64,000 bases of DNA from Kineosporia succinea (GCF_030811555.1 NZ_JAUSQZ010000001.1:7685241-7749240), one strand, 5' to 3'; counted from the first letter of the stretch, positions 46,001 through 54,581 are shown. Numbers and translations are program-made. Notes: generated by a model from the sequence alone, not told the origin.

Positions 46001-48561
46001 CGGCCGAGCACACCAGCCCCAGCCGCCGCAGCCAGGTCGTCACCACGGCCGTGGACGTCACCGAGCTGCCCGCCGCGCTGAACGGGATCACCGAGCTGGC
46101 CGCCGGTGTGGCCGAGCGCTCACTGGTCGCCGACCTGTACGTGGCCTGGGAGGACCAGCCCGACACCGAGGCCATCGTCGCCCGGCTCTCGGAACTGCTG
46201 GCCCCGCTGGAGGTTCCGGCCTCGGTGCGCCGGATCACGGTGACCGTCGCGGGCACCCGCGGTGCGGTCATGCACCACCACTTCACGTTCCGGCCCTCCC
46301 CGGACGGCTTCGCGGAAGACCGCCTGATCCGTGGCCTGCACCCGCAGATCGCCCAGCGCCTGCAGCTGCAGCGCCTGCGCGAGTTCCACCTGACCCGCCT
46401 GCCCTCGACCGACGAGGAGATCTACCTCTTCAAGGCGGTCGCGCACAGCAACCCGGCCGACGAGCGCCTGTTCCTGATGGGCCAGGTGCGTGACCTGACC
46501 CCGCAGCGCAAGCCCGACGGCACGCTGATCGCGCTGCCCAGTGTCGAGAACGCGGTCATCAACGGGGTCGATGCGATCCGCGCCGCACAGGCCGCGACGC
46601 CGAACAACCGGCGCCTGGCCACCAACCGGATCATGATGTACGTCTGGCCGGTCACCGACCTGACCGACCCCGAGTTCGGCCTGCTCGTGCAGCGTCTCCT
46701 GCCCGCCGTGGTCGGCGCGGGTCTGGAGGAGGTCCAGTTCGTCGCCCGCCGCCGCAACGAGGCCGGCGAGATCGTCGACTTCGCCGTGCGCATCCAGCCG
46801 GCCCCCGGCCGGGGCGCCAAGGTCGTGGTCTGCGAGCCGCCGACCGAGCCGCTGCAGCCGCTGGACGACTACCGGCAGAAGGTGCTGCGCGCGGCCAGCC
46901 GCGGCAACGTCTACCCCTACGAGCTCACCGGCCTGCTGACCGGCGCCACCGGCAGCTTCACCGAGTACGACTTCGTGGACGGCGTCTTCGCGAAGGTCGA
47001 GCGCGCTCCCGGCGGCAACACCGCCGCGATCGTCGCCGGGGTGGCCACCACCCCGACCGACCGCCACCCGCAGGGCGTCACCCGCGTCGTCCTCCTGGGC
47101 GACCCGACCAAGGCGCTCGGCTCGCTGTCCGAGCCCGAATGCGCCCGCGTCATCGCGGCTCTCGACCTGGCCGACGAGCTGAAGGTGCCGCTGGAGTGGT
47201 ACGCCCTCTCGGCCGGCGCGAAGATCTCGATGACGTCGGGCACCGAGAACATGGACTGGGTGGCGAAGGCGCTCAAGCGCATCGTGCTGTTCACCCAGGC
47301 CGGCGGCGAGATCAACGTCGTGGTGGCCGGTATCAACGTGGGCGCCCAGCCGTACTGGAACGCCGAGGCCACGATGCTGATGCACACCAAGGGCATCCTG
47401 GTGATGACGCCCGACTCGGCGATGGTGCTCACCGGTAAGCAGTCACTGGACTTCTCCGGCGGTGTCTCGGCCGAGGACAACTTCGGCATCGGCGGTTACG
47501 ACCGGGTGATGGGCCCCAACGGCCAGGCCCAGTACTGGGCGCCCGACCTGGCCGGGGCGCGCGACATCCTGATGACGCACTACGACCACGCCTACATCGC
47601 GCCGGGTGAGAGCACCCCGCGCTCGGTCAGCACCAGCGACCCGCGCGATCGCGACATCCGCTCGTACCCGCACAGCGCGGGCGAGGAGTTCACCACGGTC
47701 GGCGAGATCTTCTCGTCCGAGTTCAACCCCGACCGCAAGAAGCCGTTCGACATCCGCACCGTGATGCGGGCGCTGTCCGACCAGGACCACCCGGTGCTGG
47801 AGCGCTGGGCGGGCATGGCCGAGAGCGACACCTCGGTGGTGCAGGACGCACACATCGGCGGGCACCCGGTGTGCCTGATCGGGATCGAGTCGAAGTCCGT
47901 CGCCCGCCGCGGCTTCCCGCCCACCGACGGCCCGGACACCTACACCGCGGGCACGCTGTTCCCGCAGTCGTCGAAGAAGACCGCGCGCGCCATCAACGCC
48001 GCCTCGGGCAACCGCCCCCTGGTGGTGCTGGCCAACCTGTCCGGCTTCGACGGCAGCCCCGAGTCGATGCGACGGCTGCAGCTGGAGTACGGCGCCGAGA
48101 TCGGCCGCGCCATCGTCAACTTCGACGGGCCGATCATCTTCACCGTGATCTCCCGTTACCACGGCGGCGCTTTCGTGGTGTTCTCCAAGGCGCTCAACCC
48201 GAACATGACGGTGCTGGCACTGGAGGGCTCGTTCGCCTCGGTGCTCGGTGGCGCTCCCGCCGCCGCCGTCGTGTTCGCCGGCGAGGTCAACAAGCGCACC
48301 TCGAAGGACCCCCGGGTCGCCGACCTCCAGGCCCAGGTGCTCGCCGTCACCGGCGCCGAGCGGGCCGCGCTCAGCGCCAAGCTGGCCGAGGTCCACTCCT
48401 CGGTGCGGGCCGAGATGCTCGCGTCCGTGGCCGCCGAGTTCGACCGGGTGCACAGCATCCGCCGCGCGGTCGAGGTCGGCTCGGTCGACGAGATCGTCAG
48501 CGCGCAGCAGCTGCGGCCGCGCGTGATCACCGCGATCGAGAGCGGGCTGGCCCAGCGGTAA
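43090..48561 (+). CDS. Single-chain biotin-dependent acyl-CoA carboxylase (BC-BCCP-CT)
   Basis: A 1,823-aa enzyme starting at GTG 43090 (GGGAGG upstream). In order: biotin carboxylase with ATP-grasp loop GGGGRGIRK (about 166) and EVNTRLQVEHPITE; BT-like segment; biotin carrier with Lys621 in ESMKMET; a ~600-aa central region with RGLHPQIAQRLQLQRL and VAHSNPADERLFLMGQVRDL; then both halves of the carboxyltransferase (N part from about 1275, C part with NLSGFDGSPESM and the crotonase-like oxyanion loops SRYHGGAFVVFSK, SVLGGAPAAAVVF). The domain order and the central region match eukaryotic-type ACC, whereas most bacterial acyl-CoA carboxylases are split into subunits. Likely product: malonyl-, methylmalonyl- or longer carboxyacyl-CoA. 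Confidence 0.92.
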   Translation: MFTRVAIVNRGEAAMRLIHAVRDLAAETGERIETVALYTDADRNSTFVREADVAHFLGAASTRPYLNLEVLEKALVETGADAAWVGWGFVAEDPAFAELCDRIGVTFVGPSAEAMRLLGDKIGSKLIAEEVGVPVAPWSGGKLDSLEHALETGERLGYPLMLKATAGGGGRGIRKVTNADELTEAFQRTSDEALRAFGSGVLFLESLVSGARHVEVQVIADGQGGAWALGVRDCSVQRRNQKVIEESASAVLAPEQTAELKASAERLAVKVGYRGAATVEFLYRPADKLFAFLEVNTRLQVEHPITEITTGTDLVRLQLHVAGGGTLEGAPPAEIGHAVEARLNAEDPDRDFAPSPGRITRLLLPAGPGIRVDTGVSEGDTIPADFDSMIAKIIAHGRDREQALARLRRAMTETVVLIEGGSTNKSFVLDLLEAPEVIDASADTGWIDRVRAEGRLISHRHSAVALTAAAIEAYRDEEKVSRQRLLATAHGGRPQVQHDSSRPLDLKLRGVAYRVSVARTGAASYRVGISSGGDVHPADVEVQRFDRHSGRIVVNGERFRLVTATHGPIHLIEVNGVAHRVSLDEGGVVRSPAPALVVATPVAVGDEVEANAPLLVLESMKMETVLRSPFRARVRECPVSVGSQVETGAPLMRLEPLTDGAEVVEAPVAQAQIDLPVAPSDHTPDERVERGLRDLRSLLLGFDVASPDVLSDYLAARSELAGPPLPGEVDLVQVFADLSELSRNRPRTGLEIEPGNPVHSPREYFHSYLQSLDVERAGVSPVFQARLVQVLGYYGVTELDRTPELEAAVFRIFLAQQRLASSSAAVSQLLRDWLAGLAPQDGLGERAGTVLRHLVEATQVRYPVVSDLARAVVFRWFTQPTLRRNRATVYAAVSEDLRYLDRLPDAPDRPERIQAMVAGPEPLVRLVGQRIGRPAVDHTALLEVLTRRYYGNRGLVGTVGVRDAAGLRFVTAEHTSPSRRSQVVTTAVDVTELPAALNGITELAAGVAERSLVADLYVAWEDQPDTEAIVARLSELLAPLEVPASVRRITVTVAGTRGAVMHHHFTFRPSPDGFAEDRLIRGLHPQIAQRLQLQRLREFHLTRLPSTDEEIYLFKAVAHSNPADERLFLMGQVRDLTPQRKPDGTLIALPSVENAVINGVDAIRAAQAATPNNRRLATNRIMMYVWPVTDLTDPEFGLLVQRLLPAVVGAGLEEVQFVARRRNEAGEIVDFAVRIQPAPGRGAKVVVCEPPTEPLQPLDDYRQKVLRAASRGNVYPYELTGLLTGATGSFTEYDFVDGVFAKVERAPGGNTAAIVAGVATTPTDRHPQGVTRVVLLGDPTKALGSLSEPECARVIAALDLADELKVPLEWYALSAGAKISMTSGTENMDWVAKALKRIVLFTQAGGEINVVVAGINVGAQPYWNAEATMLMHTKGILVMTPDSAMVLTGKQSLDFSGGVSAEDNFGIGGYDRVMGPNGQAQYWAPDLAGARDILMTHYDHAYIAPGESTPRSVSTSDPRDRDIRSYPHSAGEEFTTVGEIFSSEFNPDRKKPFDIRTVMRALSDQDHPVLERWAGMAESDTSVVQDAHIGGHPVCLIGIESKSVARRGFPPTDGPDTYTAGTLFPQSSKKTARAINAASGNRPLVVLANLSGFDGSPESMRRLQLEYGAEIGRAIVNFDGPIIFTVISRYHGGAFVVFSKALNPNMTVLALEGSFASVLGGAPAAAVVFAGEVNKRTSKDPRVADLQAQVLAVTGAERAALSAKLAEVHSSVRAEMLASVAAEFDRVHSIRRAVEVGSVDEIVSAQQLRPRVITAIESGLAQR

Positions 48562-48579
48562 GAGCTGGATGGTGGACGC

Positions 48580-48607
48580 GGTGGTGCCCCTTTCCGGGGG
48601 CACCACC
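48580..48607. terminator. Bidirectional hairpin between convergent genes
   Basis: Eleven-base arms GGTGGTGCCCC / GGGGCACCACC with a six-base loop, midway between the carboxylase stop (48561) and the alcohol dehydrogenase stop (48639). Confidence 0.8.
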
Positions 48608-48638
48608 GTTCTCGCGGTCCGGCGGCACCCGGCCCCGA

Positions 48639-49640
48639 TCAGGGCGTCAGCACCAGCCTGACCGGATCGCCCTTCTTGGTGTCGAGGCGGTGCACCGCCT
48701 CGACCGCCTCGCTCAGCGGCAGCACGTCACTGACCGAGCGGGACAGGTCGAGACGGCCCGCGGCGATCAGGGCCAGCAGCTCGTGGATGTGCTCGGGGCG
48801 CGAACCGTAGTGCCCGCGCACCTGCTGCTGGAAGTACGTGAAGATCGTGGCCGAGGGGATGGTCAGGGGTTCGTCGCTCAGGCCGATCAGCACCAGCAGA
48901 CCGCCCACACCCAGCACCCGCACCGCCTGCTCGCGCACCACCCCCGCCCCGGCGAAGTCGAAGGCGTAGGCCAGGCCCAGCCCACCGGTGGCCTCCTGCA
49001 CCCGGGCGTTGAAGTCCTCGGCCCGCGGGTCCAGGGCCAGGTCGGCACCGAACGCCAGGGCCCGGGAACGCGCCGCCGGCAACGGGTCGACCGCGATCAC
49101 CGGCGCCGCCCCGACCAGCCGCAGCAACTGCACCGCGTGCACGCCCAGACCGCCGATGCCCCACACCCCGGCCGCCCGGGCCGGCTGCACCCCGGCGGTC
49201 GAGCTGATCGCCGCCCACGGCGTGGAGACCGCGTCGGGCACGAAACAGGCCTGCTCGAACGGCAGGGAATCCGGGATCGGCACCACCGTGCCCGCCGTCG
49301 CCACCGCGTACTGCGCCCAGCCGCCGTCGTAGTCCACGCCCCGGGTCACGATGCGATCGCCCATCAGCTCACCGGCCAGCAGCAGCACCCGCTGCCCGGC
49401 CCGCAGATGCTCCACCCCGGGACCGACCTCGTCGATCACGCCCGCCGTCTCGTGCCCCATCGTCACTGAACCCTCGCGCAACGCGGCCGGTTTCAGCATC
49501 CCCTGGATCACGTGCACGTCGGACAGGCACACCCCGGCCGCCCGCACCGCGATCCGCACCTGCCCGGGCCCGGCGTGCGGCTCGGGAATCTCCTCCACCC
49601 CGAAGACCCCGGTGGTGATGTTCAGACGTCCGGCGAGCAC
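48639..49640 (-). CDS. Zinc-type medium-chain alcohol dehydrogenase
   Basis: A 333-aa MDR-family protein starting at GTG 49640 (AGGGG upstream). Catalytic zinc ligands Cys in AGVCLSDVH and His-Glu in TMGHETAGV are present; the NAD(P) fold shows VWGIGGLGVHAVQLLRLVG. The four-cysteine structural zinc lobe is missing: that segment (about 95-115, LAGELMGDRIVTRGVDYDGG) has no Cys. Such short-lobe MDR enzymes are known. Substrate: an alcohol/aldehyde or polyol of unknown identity. Confidence 0.88.
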   Translation of the reverse strand: MLAGRLNITTGVFGVEEIPEPHAGPGQVRIAVRAAGVCLSDVHVIQGMLKPAALREGSVTMGHETAGVIDEVGPGVEHLRAGQRVLLLAGELMGDRIVTRGVDYDGGWAQYAVATAGTVVPIPDSLPFEQACFVPDAVSTPWAAISSTAGVQPARAAGVWGIGGLGVHAVQLLRLVGAAPVIAVDPLPAARSRALAFGADLALDPRAEDFNARVQEATGGLGLAYAFDFAGAGVVREQAVRVLGVGGLLVLIGLSDEPLTIPSATIFTYFQQQVRGHYGSRPEHIHELLALIAAGRLDLSRSVSDVLPLSEAVEAVHRLDTKKGDPVRLVLTP

Positions 49641-49863
49641 GGCATCCCCTGTCGTTCGGCGGCCTTGATCAGACGCAGCCTAGACGCTGCCTCAGCACAA
49701 GGTGCCCGATTTCGGACGCGTCCCCGAGGCCAGGAACGCCGTCACCGCATCGTCCGCGGGTCCGCCGGGCAATCTCCCCACGCCGGAGCCTGTTTCGCCA
49801 CCGTGCGGGGCGCCGTCGTCGCCCGTTCCCCGGATCACCCTTGGGCGGGCAGCCGATCGTCAC

Positions 49864-49869
49864 TACCGT
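49864..49869 (+). promoter_or_regulatory. Leaderless-type -10 box (TACCGT)
   Basis: TACCGT lies six bases before ATG 49876; there is no ribosome site. It fixes the start of the first gene of the four-gene cluster. Confidence 0.5.
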
Positions 49870-49875
49870 GGTCAC

Positions 49876-50586
49876 ATGGCCCACCTCACGCTCGACGTCG
49901 TGCTGTTACTGCCGCCGCTCCTGCGGGAGCTGGCCGTGCAGGCGAGCGACCAGGCCGGGGAGTCGATGGAGTCGGCGTTCCGGCTGGGGCACCCGCACCC
50001 CGCGGTGCCCGGAGCGGGGGTCTGCGAACCGCACGTGTCGCTGTTCATGCTGCGTCTCGCCGAGGGGCGGGTCGGTGAGCTGATGGACGAGGTGGCCGCC
50101 CTCGCGACGCGCACCGCACCGGTGCCGGTGGTCGGCCAGGAGTGGCGCCCCAACCCCTACGGCGCCCCGGAACTGCACTACCGGCGCTCGGCGCGGTGGA
50201 CGGCGCTGCAGGACGACGTGGTGGCCTCGGCCGAGCCGCTGCGCGACGGGCTGCGCGAGAGCGATCCGGCCGGGGCACGGCCGTCACGGGTGATCGAGCG
50301 GCTGGAGCGTGAAGACCCGACGTCGGCGCAGCTGCGCCAGCTGGTGCGGTACGGGTACGACGAGATCGGTGAGCGGTTCCGGCCGCACGTCACGGTGGCC
50401 TGGCCGCGGCGGCCGGCGCCGGGATTCTCCGGGCGGTTGCCCGAGGCGTCCCGGTGGGACGGGGTCCTGGACCGGATCGCGGTGTTCGGGATGGGCCCGA
50501 ACGGCACCTGCGTGCGGCCGTTCGGGGACGCCGCGCTCACCGGGCCGTTGTCGACAACGGCGAATGTCGATCAAGCATTGCGATAG
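49876..50586 (+). CDS. 2H-superfamily phosphoesterase (2'-5' RNA ligase-like)
   Basis: A 236-aa protein. Two H-x-[ST] motifs at the expected spacing mark the 2H phosphoesterase fold: His53-x-Ser55 in EPHVSLF and His171-x-Thr173 in FRPHVTVAW. 2H enzymes open 2',3'-cyclic phosphates or cleave 2'-5' and cyclic (oligo)nucleotides; the anti-CBASS phage enzyme Acb1 has this fold. The N-terminal half (LDVVLLLPPLLRELAVQASDQ) is typical of the actinomycete subfamily. It is 57 bases upstream of the two-TM protein gene in the same direction, so it may be the first gene of a four-gene operon, although the next gene has its own good ribosome site. The natural substrate is unknown. Confidence 0.8.
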   Translation: MAHLTLDVVLLLPPLLRELAVQASDQAGESMESAFRLGHPHPAVPGAGVCEPHVSLFMLRLAEGRVGELMDEVAALATRTAPVPVVGQEWRPNPYGAPELHYRRSARWTALQDDVVASAEPLRDGLRESDPAGARPSRVIERLEREDPTSAQLRQLVRYGYDEIGERFRPHVTVAWPRRPAPGFSGRLPEASRWDGVLDRIAVFGMGPNGTCVRPFGDAALTGPLSTTANVDQALR

Positions 50587-50643
50587 TCGCCCGCTCCCCG
50601 CGTGGATATCATCTCCGATTAGGGACGAGGGGGGCGTACCGGA

Positions 50644-51600
50644 ATGGCGCGGTTGGGGAGCTGGGTCCAGAAGAACATCGACGGGGTCATCGCGCTGGTG
50701 ATCGCCGTCGTGATCGCGACGCTCGACGTCTCCTCCGACCTGGACGCCGACACCGTCAACAGCGCCATCCTGCTGGTGCTCGGTGTGCTGGCGGTGGCGA
50801 TGCTGCGCGACCGGTCCCGAAAAGACGACTCGGAGAACGAGATCCGGGATCTGGCCCAGGTGTTCGCGCCGGTGGCCGGGCAGGTCGAGGCGGTCTCGCG
50901 GGCGGTGAACGACGCGGGTATGGTGCGGGTGCTCAGTGGTGACGAGATCACCCGGGCGCTCGACGAGGCCCGCCGCCACACCGACCGGTGGCTCTTCCGC
51001 GGTGGCACGGGCACCTACATCCGGGCGGTCACACTGCCCGACCTGGCGGCGCGCTCGCTGCGCGACCGGCTTCCGCTGTCGATGCGGCTGGAGGTCATCG
51101 ACCCGTCCGACCTGGAGCTGTGCACGCTGTACGTGCAGTTCCGGGGCTCGCGCGCGGCCGGGCGCGAGCCCTGGAGCCCCGAGCGAACCCAGCGCGAGTC
51201 GTACGCGACGGTGCTGGCCGCGGCCTGGTACCGGCAGCGGCACCAGCTGCTCGACATCCAGGTCGGCCTGTCCTCGGTGATGCCGACGCTGCGGGTCGAC
51301 CTGTCGGCCTCGAGTCTGGTCATCACGCACGAGCGGCCGCAGGGCCAGGGGCTGCTCGTCGAGAAGGGCAAGCTGCTCCACGACTACCTGCAGACCGATC
51401 TGCTCACGAGTTTCGAGCAGGCCCGGCCGGTGCCGCTCGACCGGGTGCGCCACCTTCGGCTCTCCGACGAGCCCACCCCCGACGAGGTGATCAAACTGTT
51501 CGCCGCACTGGACCTTCCGCTGGCCGCGAGCTTCCTCGAGGCCGACGTCGACGACATCACGCGTCGCGCCCTGCACGCCGACAATCCCTACGTGCCATGA
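50644..51600 (+). CDS. Two-TM protein with coiled coil and unrecognised cytoplasmic domain
   Basis: A 318-aa protein starting at ATG 50644 with GAGGGGGG nearby. Two membrane segments (about 13-29 and 40-55) with a short loop put both ends inside the cell. A coiled-coil-like stretch (about 57-105, ENEIRDLAQVFAPVAGQVEA) leads into an alpha/beta domain (about 105-315). Its best-marked blocks are RWLFRGGTGTYIRAVTLPDLA (starting at about residue 113), RLEVIDPSDLELCTLYVQFR and DIQVGLSSVMPTLRVDLSAS. No known family was recognised. A two-TM anchor plus cytoplasmic sensor domain resembles CBASS-type 2TM effectors in plan, but no CD-NTase gene is present. Its stop overlaps the next start (ATGA), so the pair is coupled. 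Confidence 0.75.
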   Translation: MARLGSWVQKNIDGVIALVIAVVIATLDVSSDLDADTVNSAILLVLGVLAVAMLRDRSRKDDSENEIRDLAQVFAPVAGQVEAVSRAVNDAGMVRVLSGDEITRALDEARRHTDRWLFRGGTGTYIRAVTLPDLAARSLRDRLPLSMRLEVIDPSDLELCTLYVQFRGSRAAGREPWSPERTQRESYATVLAAAWYRQRHQLLDIQVGLSSVMPTLRVDLSASSLVITHERPQGQGLLVEKGKLLHDYLQTDLLTSFEQARPVPLDRVRHLRLSDEPTPDEVIKLFAALDLPLAASFLEADVDDITRRALHADNPYVP

Positions 51601-52277
51601 GCGTTCTCACCTACGCGGGGCTGGAGAGGGCGTTCCTCGACGGGACCGCCACGGTCGCCGTCCCCCGCGTCACTCACGACGCCCTGCTCGACATCGAGAG
51701 CGGGCGCCGCCCCCTGGCGGCCGTACGTCACCCGCTCGGCTTCTTCTGCCTGCCGGTGCTGCGCGACGGCGACCTCGGCGTGTGCGTGCACCTCTGGACG
51801 TCGACCGTCGAGGCCGCGGTGACCACCACGTCCACCATTCACTGCCACAGCTGGCAACTGTCGAGTTTCGTTCTCTACGGCCGGGTGACGCACACCCTGA
51901 TCGACGTGATCGACGATCCCGGCGGCGAGCAGCGCCTTTTCGAGGTGATCAGCGCCGGCGGCACCGACGAGGTCCGGCCCACACCCCGACGGGTGCGCTG
52001 CCGCGAGCGCTCGGTGCACCCGACCGGCCGGGGCGAGACCTACCGGATGGACGCGGGCCAGTTCCATTCCAGCCTGCCCGGCGACGAGGGTGAGGCGGCC
52101 ACCGTGGTTCTCGGAAGAACGCGCGGCACCGATGATCTCACCGTCGGCGCGGCGCACGGGCCCGGGCACGTGGTGCGCCGCGAGGCCTGCTCCCCCGAGG
52201 AGACCACCGCCCTGGTGCGCACCGCGCTCGAGCGGCTCACCGCGGCCACCGGCCCGGTTCCGGACGGATGCCACTGA
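51597..52277 (+). CDS. Cupin-like metal-binding protein of unknown function
   Basis: A 226-aa protein, ATG 51597 overlapping the upstream stop by four bases. Residues 78-104 contain STIHCHSWQLSSFVLYGRVTH, giving His82-x-His84 and His99, and His157 sits in MDAGQFHSS. This spacing fits the metal site of a cupin (2 His + ... + His) such as a dioxygenase or isomerase. No closer family was recognised. No signal peptide or membrane segment. It is coupled to the two-TM protein before it and to the phosphatase after it (TGATG), which suggests the three work together. Confidence 0.72.
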   Translation: MSVLTYAGLERAFLDGTATVAVPRVTHDALLDIESGRRPLAAVRHPLGFFCLPVLRDGDLGVCVHLWTSTVEAAVTTTSTIHCHSWQLSSFVLYGRVTHTLIDVIDDPGGEQRLFEVISAGGTDEVRPTPRRVRCRERSVHPTGRGETYRMDAGQFHSSLPGDEGEAATVVLGRTRGTDDLTVGAAHGPGHVVRREACSPEETTALVRTALERLTAATGPVPDGCH

Positions 52278-53242
52278 TGCCGCCGACGCCCAGCTCACCC
52301 GAGACACCCTCGTCGGCCCCCACGTCGAGTTCCGCGCCCGCCGCCCCGACGGCCGCACCACCCCCCGCATCCTCACCTCTCGACCTCCGGCACGCCCGCG
52401 ACGTCGCGGTCTCGATCGCCCAGGAGGCCGGATCGCTTCTGCTGCGGCGCTACTCGACCGGGGTGCAGAGCCGGCCCAAGGGTGACGCGGGTGACGTCGT
52501 GACCGACCTCGATCTGGCCGCCGAGACCCTGATCCTGGCCCGGTTGCAGGCGGCCTTCCCGGCGCACCGCATCGTGGCCGAGGAGTCCGGGGTGCACGAG
52601 GCGATCGGCGCGGCGTCGTCGGAGGGCGGGTGGACCTGGCTGGTCGACCCGCTCGACGGCACGAACAACGTGGCGATCGGGCTGCCCGCCTTCGTCGTCG
52701 GGCTGGCCCTGTGCGCGGGCGAGACGACCGTCGTGGGCGTGGTGCACGACCCGGTGCAGAACCAGACCTGGTCGGCGGTGAAGGGGTCCGGCGCGCACGG
52801 TCCGCAGGGTCTTCTGCGGCCCGGGGCCCGCCCGATGACGCACGGGCCGGTGCTCGGCTGGACGCAGGGGCACGGCGTCCCCCGCACCGACTCCCGGGCC
52901 CGCGCCCTGAAACTGGTGATGGAGCGCAACTCCTACCGCACCCTCCAGCTGTGGGCCCCCCTGATCTGCTGGATCATGCTGGCGCGCGGGCACATCGACG
53001 GATTCATCGGCTACCACGCCGAGGCCGTCGACCTGCCGGCGGGCAGCATCATCGCGGCCGAGGCGGGCATCGAGATCGTCTCCCTCGACGGGGGCCCGTT
53101 CTGCGAGACGATCGCCGAGACCGAACGGCGCAGCTTCGTGGCCGGGCACCCGCACACCCTCGAGGCCCTGCTGTCACTGGTGCGCGCCGCCGACGGACTG
53201 GCCCCGCACCTGGAGGGCCTACCCCTGCTCAGACCCCGCTGA
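52277..53242 (+). CDS. Inositol monophosphatase-family phosphatase (CysQ-like)
   Basis: A 321-aa enzyme; ATG 52277 overlaps the previous stop (TGATG), and ATG 52268 is an alternative. After a disordered Ser/Pro/Thr-rich N-terminus (about 1-35) the Li-sensitive phosphatase fold follows: VTDLDLAAE, the metal Glu pair in VAEESG, DPLDGTNN (metal Asp/Asp), and AVDLPAGSIIAAEAG in place of the usual W-D-x-A-A-G. The family includes inositol, fructose-1,6-bisphosphate and 3'(2'),5'-bisphosphonucleoside phosphatases; which one applies here cannot be told. The low-complexity N-terminus is unusual for the family. It is the last gene of the cluster. Confidence 0.85.
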   Translation: MPPTPSSPETPSSAPTSSSAPAAPTAAPPPASSPLDLRHARDVAVSIAQEAGSLLLRRYSTGVQSRPKGDAGDVVTDLDLAAETLILARLQAAFPAHRIVAEESGVHEAIGAASSEGGWTWLVDPLDGTNNVAIGLPAFVVGLALCAGETTVVGVVHDPVQNQTWSAVKGSGAHGPQGLLRPGARPMTHGPVLGWTQGHGVPRTDSRARALKLVMERNSYRTLQLWAPLICWIMLARGHIDGFIGYHAEAVDLPAGSIIAAEAGIEIVSLDGGPFCETIAETERRSFVAGHPHTLEALLSLVRAADGLAPHLEGLPLLRPR

Positions 53243-53348
53243 GCGCCGGGCGAGGAGGGCAGGGGACATGTCCGGGAGACCGTCGGAGCCCTCGGACGTG
53301 ACGCCTCGTCCGGCGGTTCTCCCGACGATACCCCCTCCGCGACCGGCG

Positions 53349-54533
53349 TCAGGTCAGGCTGAGCACCGCGATGGTGGCGGCCAGCGCGGCCACCGACAGG
53401 CCCGCGCCGGTGGCCACGAACTTGGCCATCGGCACCCGCACCCCCTGGGCGGCGCAGCGTTCGTACCAGAGCAGGGTGGCCAGTGACGCCCACGGCGTGA
53501 TCACCGGCCCGACGTTGGTGCCGACCAGCAGGGCCAGGAGCTGATCGGCGTTCTGGTGCGGGATCACGGCCTCGCCGGCCACGTAGGCGGGCAGGTTGTT
53601 GACCACGTTCGACAGGCCGGCGCCGGTGATCGCCGCCCGGTACATGCCCTCCAGGCCGTTGCCGGTGCCCATCAGCGAGAGCATGAGGTCGGACAGGCCG
53701 TGCCGGCTGATGGTCTCGATCACCAGGAAGAGACCGGTGACGAAGACCAGCAGCCGCCAGGGAAACAGGCTGGGGCGCAACGGCGAACGGTCCCGCACGG
53801 CGAACGCGGCGACGACCACGGCGGCGGCCACGGCCGAGGCGATCCACAGTTCCACGTTCACGGCGAGGATGGCGACGACGAACAGCACACAGGCCACGGC
53901 CGCGACCCGGAAGAGCACGAGGTCGGGCACGGTGTGCGGGGCGGGCGGTTCGTAGGAGGCCGGCCCGCGCTGCGAGCGCCGCCAGTAGAAGACCCAGAGG
54001 AAGGCCATGGTGACGGCGACCGAGACCAGCTGGGCGGGCCACATCCGGGCGGCGAAGTCGATGGGTTCCAGGCCGATCCGGTCGATGGCCAGGAGGTTGG
54101 TGAGGTTGGAGACGGGCAGCAGCAGGCTGGCGGTGTTGGCCAGCCAGACGGTCGTCATGGCCAGGGGCACCGGGGCGATGCCGACCTTGCCGGCCAGGGC
54201 GAGCATGACCGGGGTGAGCAGGACGGCGGTGGTGTCCAGGTTCAGGGCCGCGGTGGTGATCGTCGCGAAGGCCACGCACAGCAGGAACAGCAGGGCGTAG
54301 CTGCCGCGGGCGGTGATCGCCACGCGGGCCGCGATCACGTCGAAAACCTGGGCCTTGGCGGTGAGTTCGGCCAGCACGACGACCGAGGCGAGGAACAGCA
54401 GGCTGGGCGTGATGCGGCGGACCACGGCCTCGGCGGCGTCGAGCGGCAGCAGCCCGACGGCGACGCAGACCAGGCCGATCAGCAGCAGGGCGATCGCGAT
54501 CTTGTCCAGCGGGTGCAGGCGGGGAAAGGACAC
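53349..54533 (-). CDS. SLC13/ArsB-type permease
   Basis: A 394-aa membrane protein with about ten to eleven TM segments, starting at GTG 54533. Family blocks: LNLDTTAVLLTPVMLALA and GLSNVVNNLPAYVAGEA (the conserved N-N-L-P re-entrant motif of the ArsB/NhaD/CitM ion transporter superfamily), and GTNVGPVITPWASLATLLWY. It moves an anion (arsenite, dicarboxylate or similar) or Na+/H+; the specificity is not clear. No arsenic-resistance genes are nearby. It is divergent from the TIR gene with only 61 bases between starts. Confidence 0.85.
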   Translation of the reverse strand: MSFPRLHPLDKIAIALLLIGLVCVAVGLLPLDAAEAVVRRITPSLLFLASVVVLAELTAKAQVFDVIAARVAITARGSYALLFLLCVAFATITTAALNLDTTAVLLTPVMLALAGKVGIAPVPLAMTTVWLANTASLLLPVSNLTNLLAIDRIGLEPIDFAARMWPAQLVSVAVTMAFLWVFYWRRSQRGPASYEPPAPHTVPDLVLFRVAAVACVLFVVAILAVNVELWIASAVAAAVVVAAFAVRDRSPLRPSLFPWRLLVFVTGLFLVIETISRHGLSDLMLSLMGTGNGLEGMYRAAITGAGLSNVVNNLPAYVAGEAVIPHQNADQLLALLVGTNVGPVITPWASLATLLWYERCAAQGVRVPMAKFVATGAGLSVAALAATIAVLSLT

Positions 54534-54581
54534 GGCGGAAAGGATCTCTCAGGTCCGGCCCCCGCGCCAGCCTGTAATGCG

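Noticed and set aside
53349-54533. Arsenic-resistance gene
   Set aside because: The permease fold includes ArsB but no arsR/arsC is nearby and the specificity is not determined by the visible motifs.
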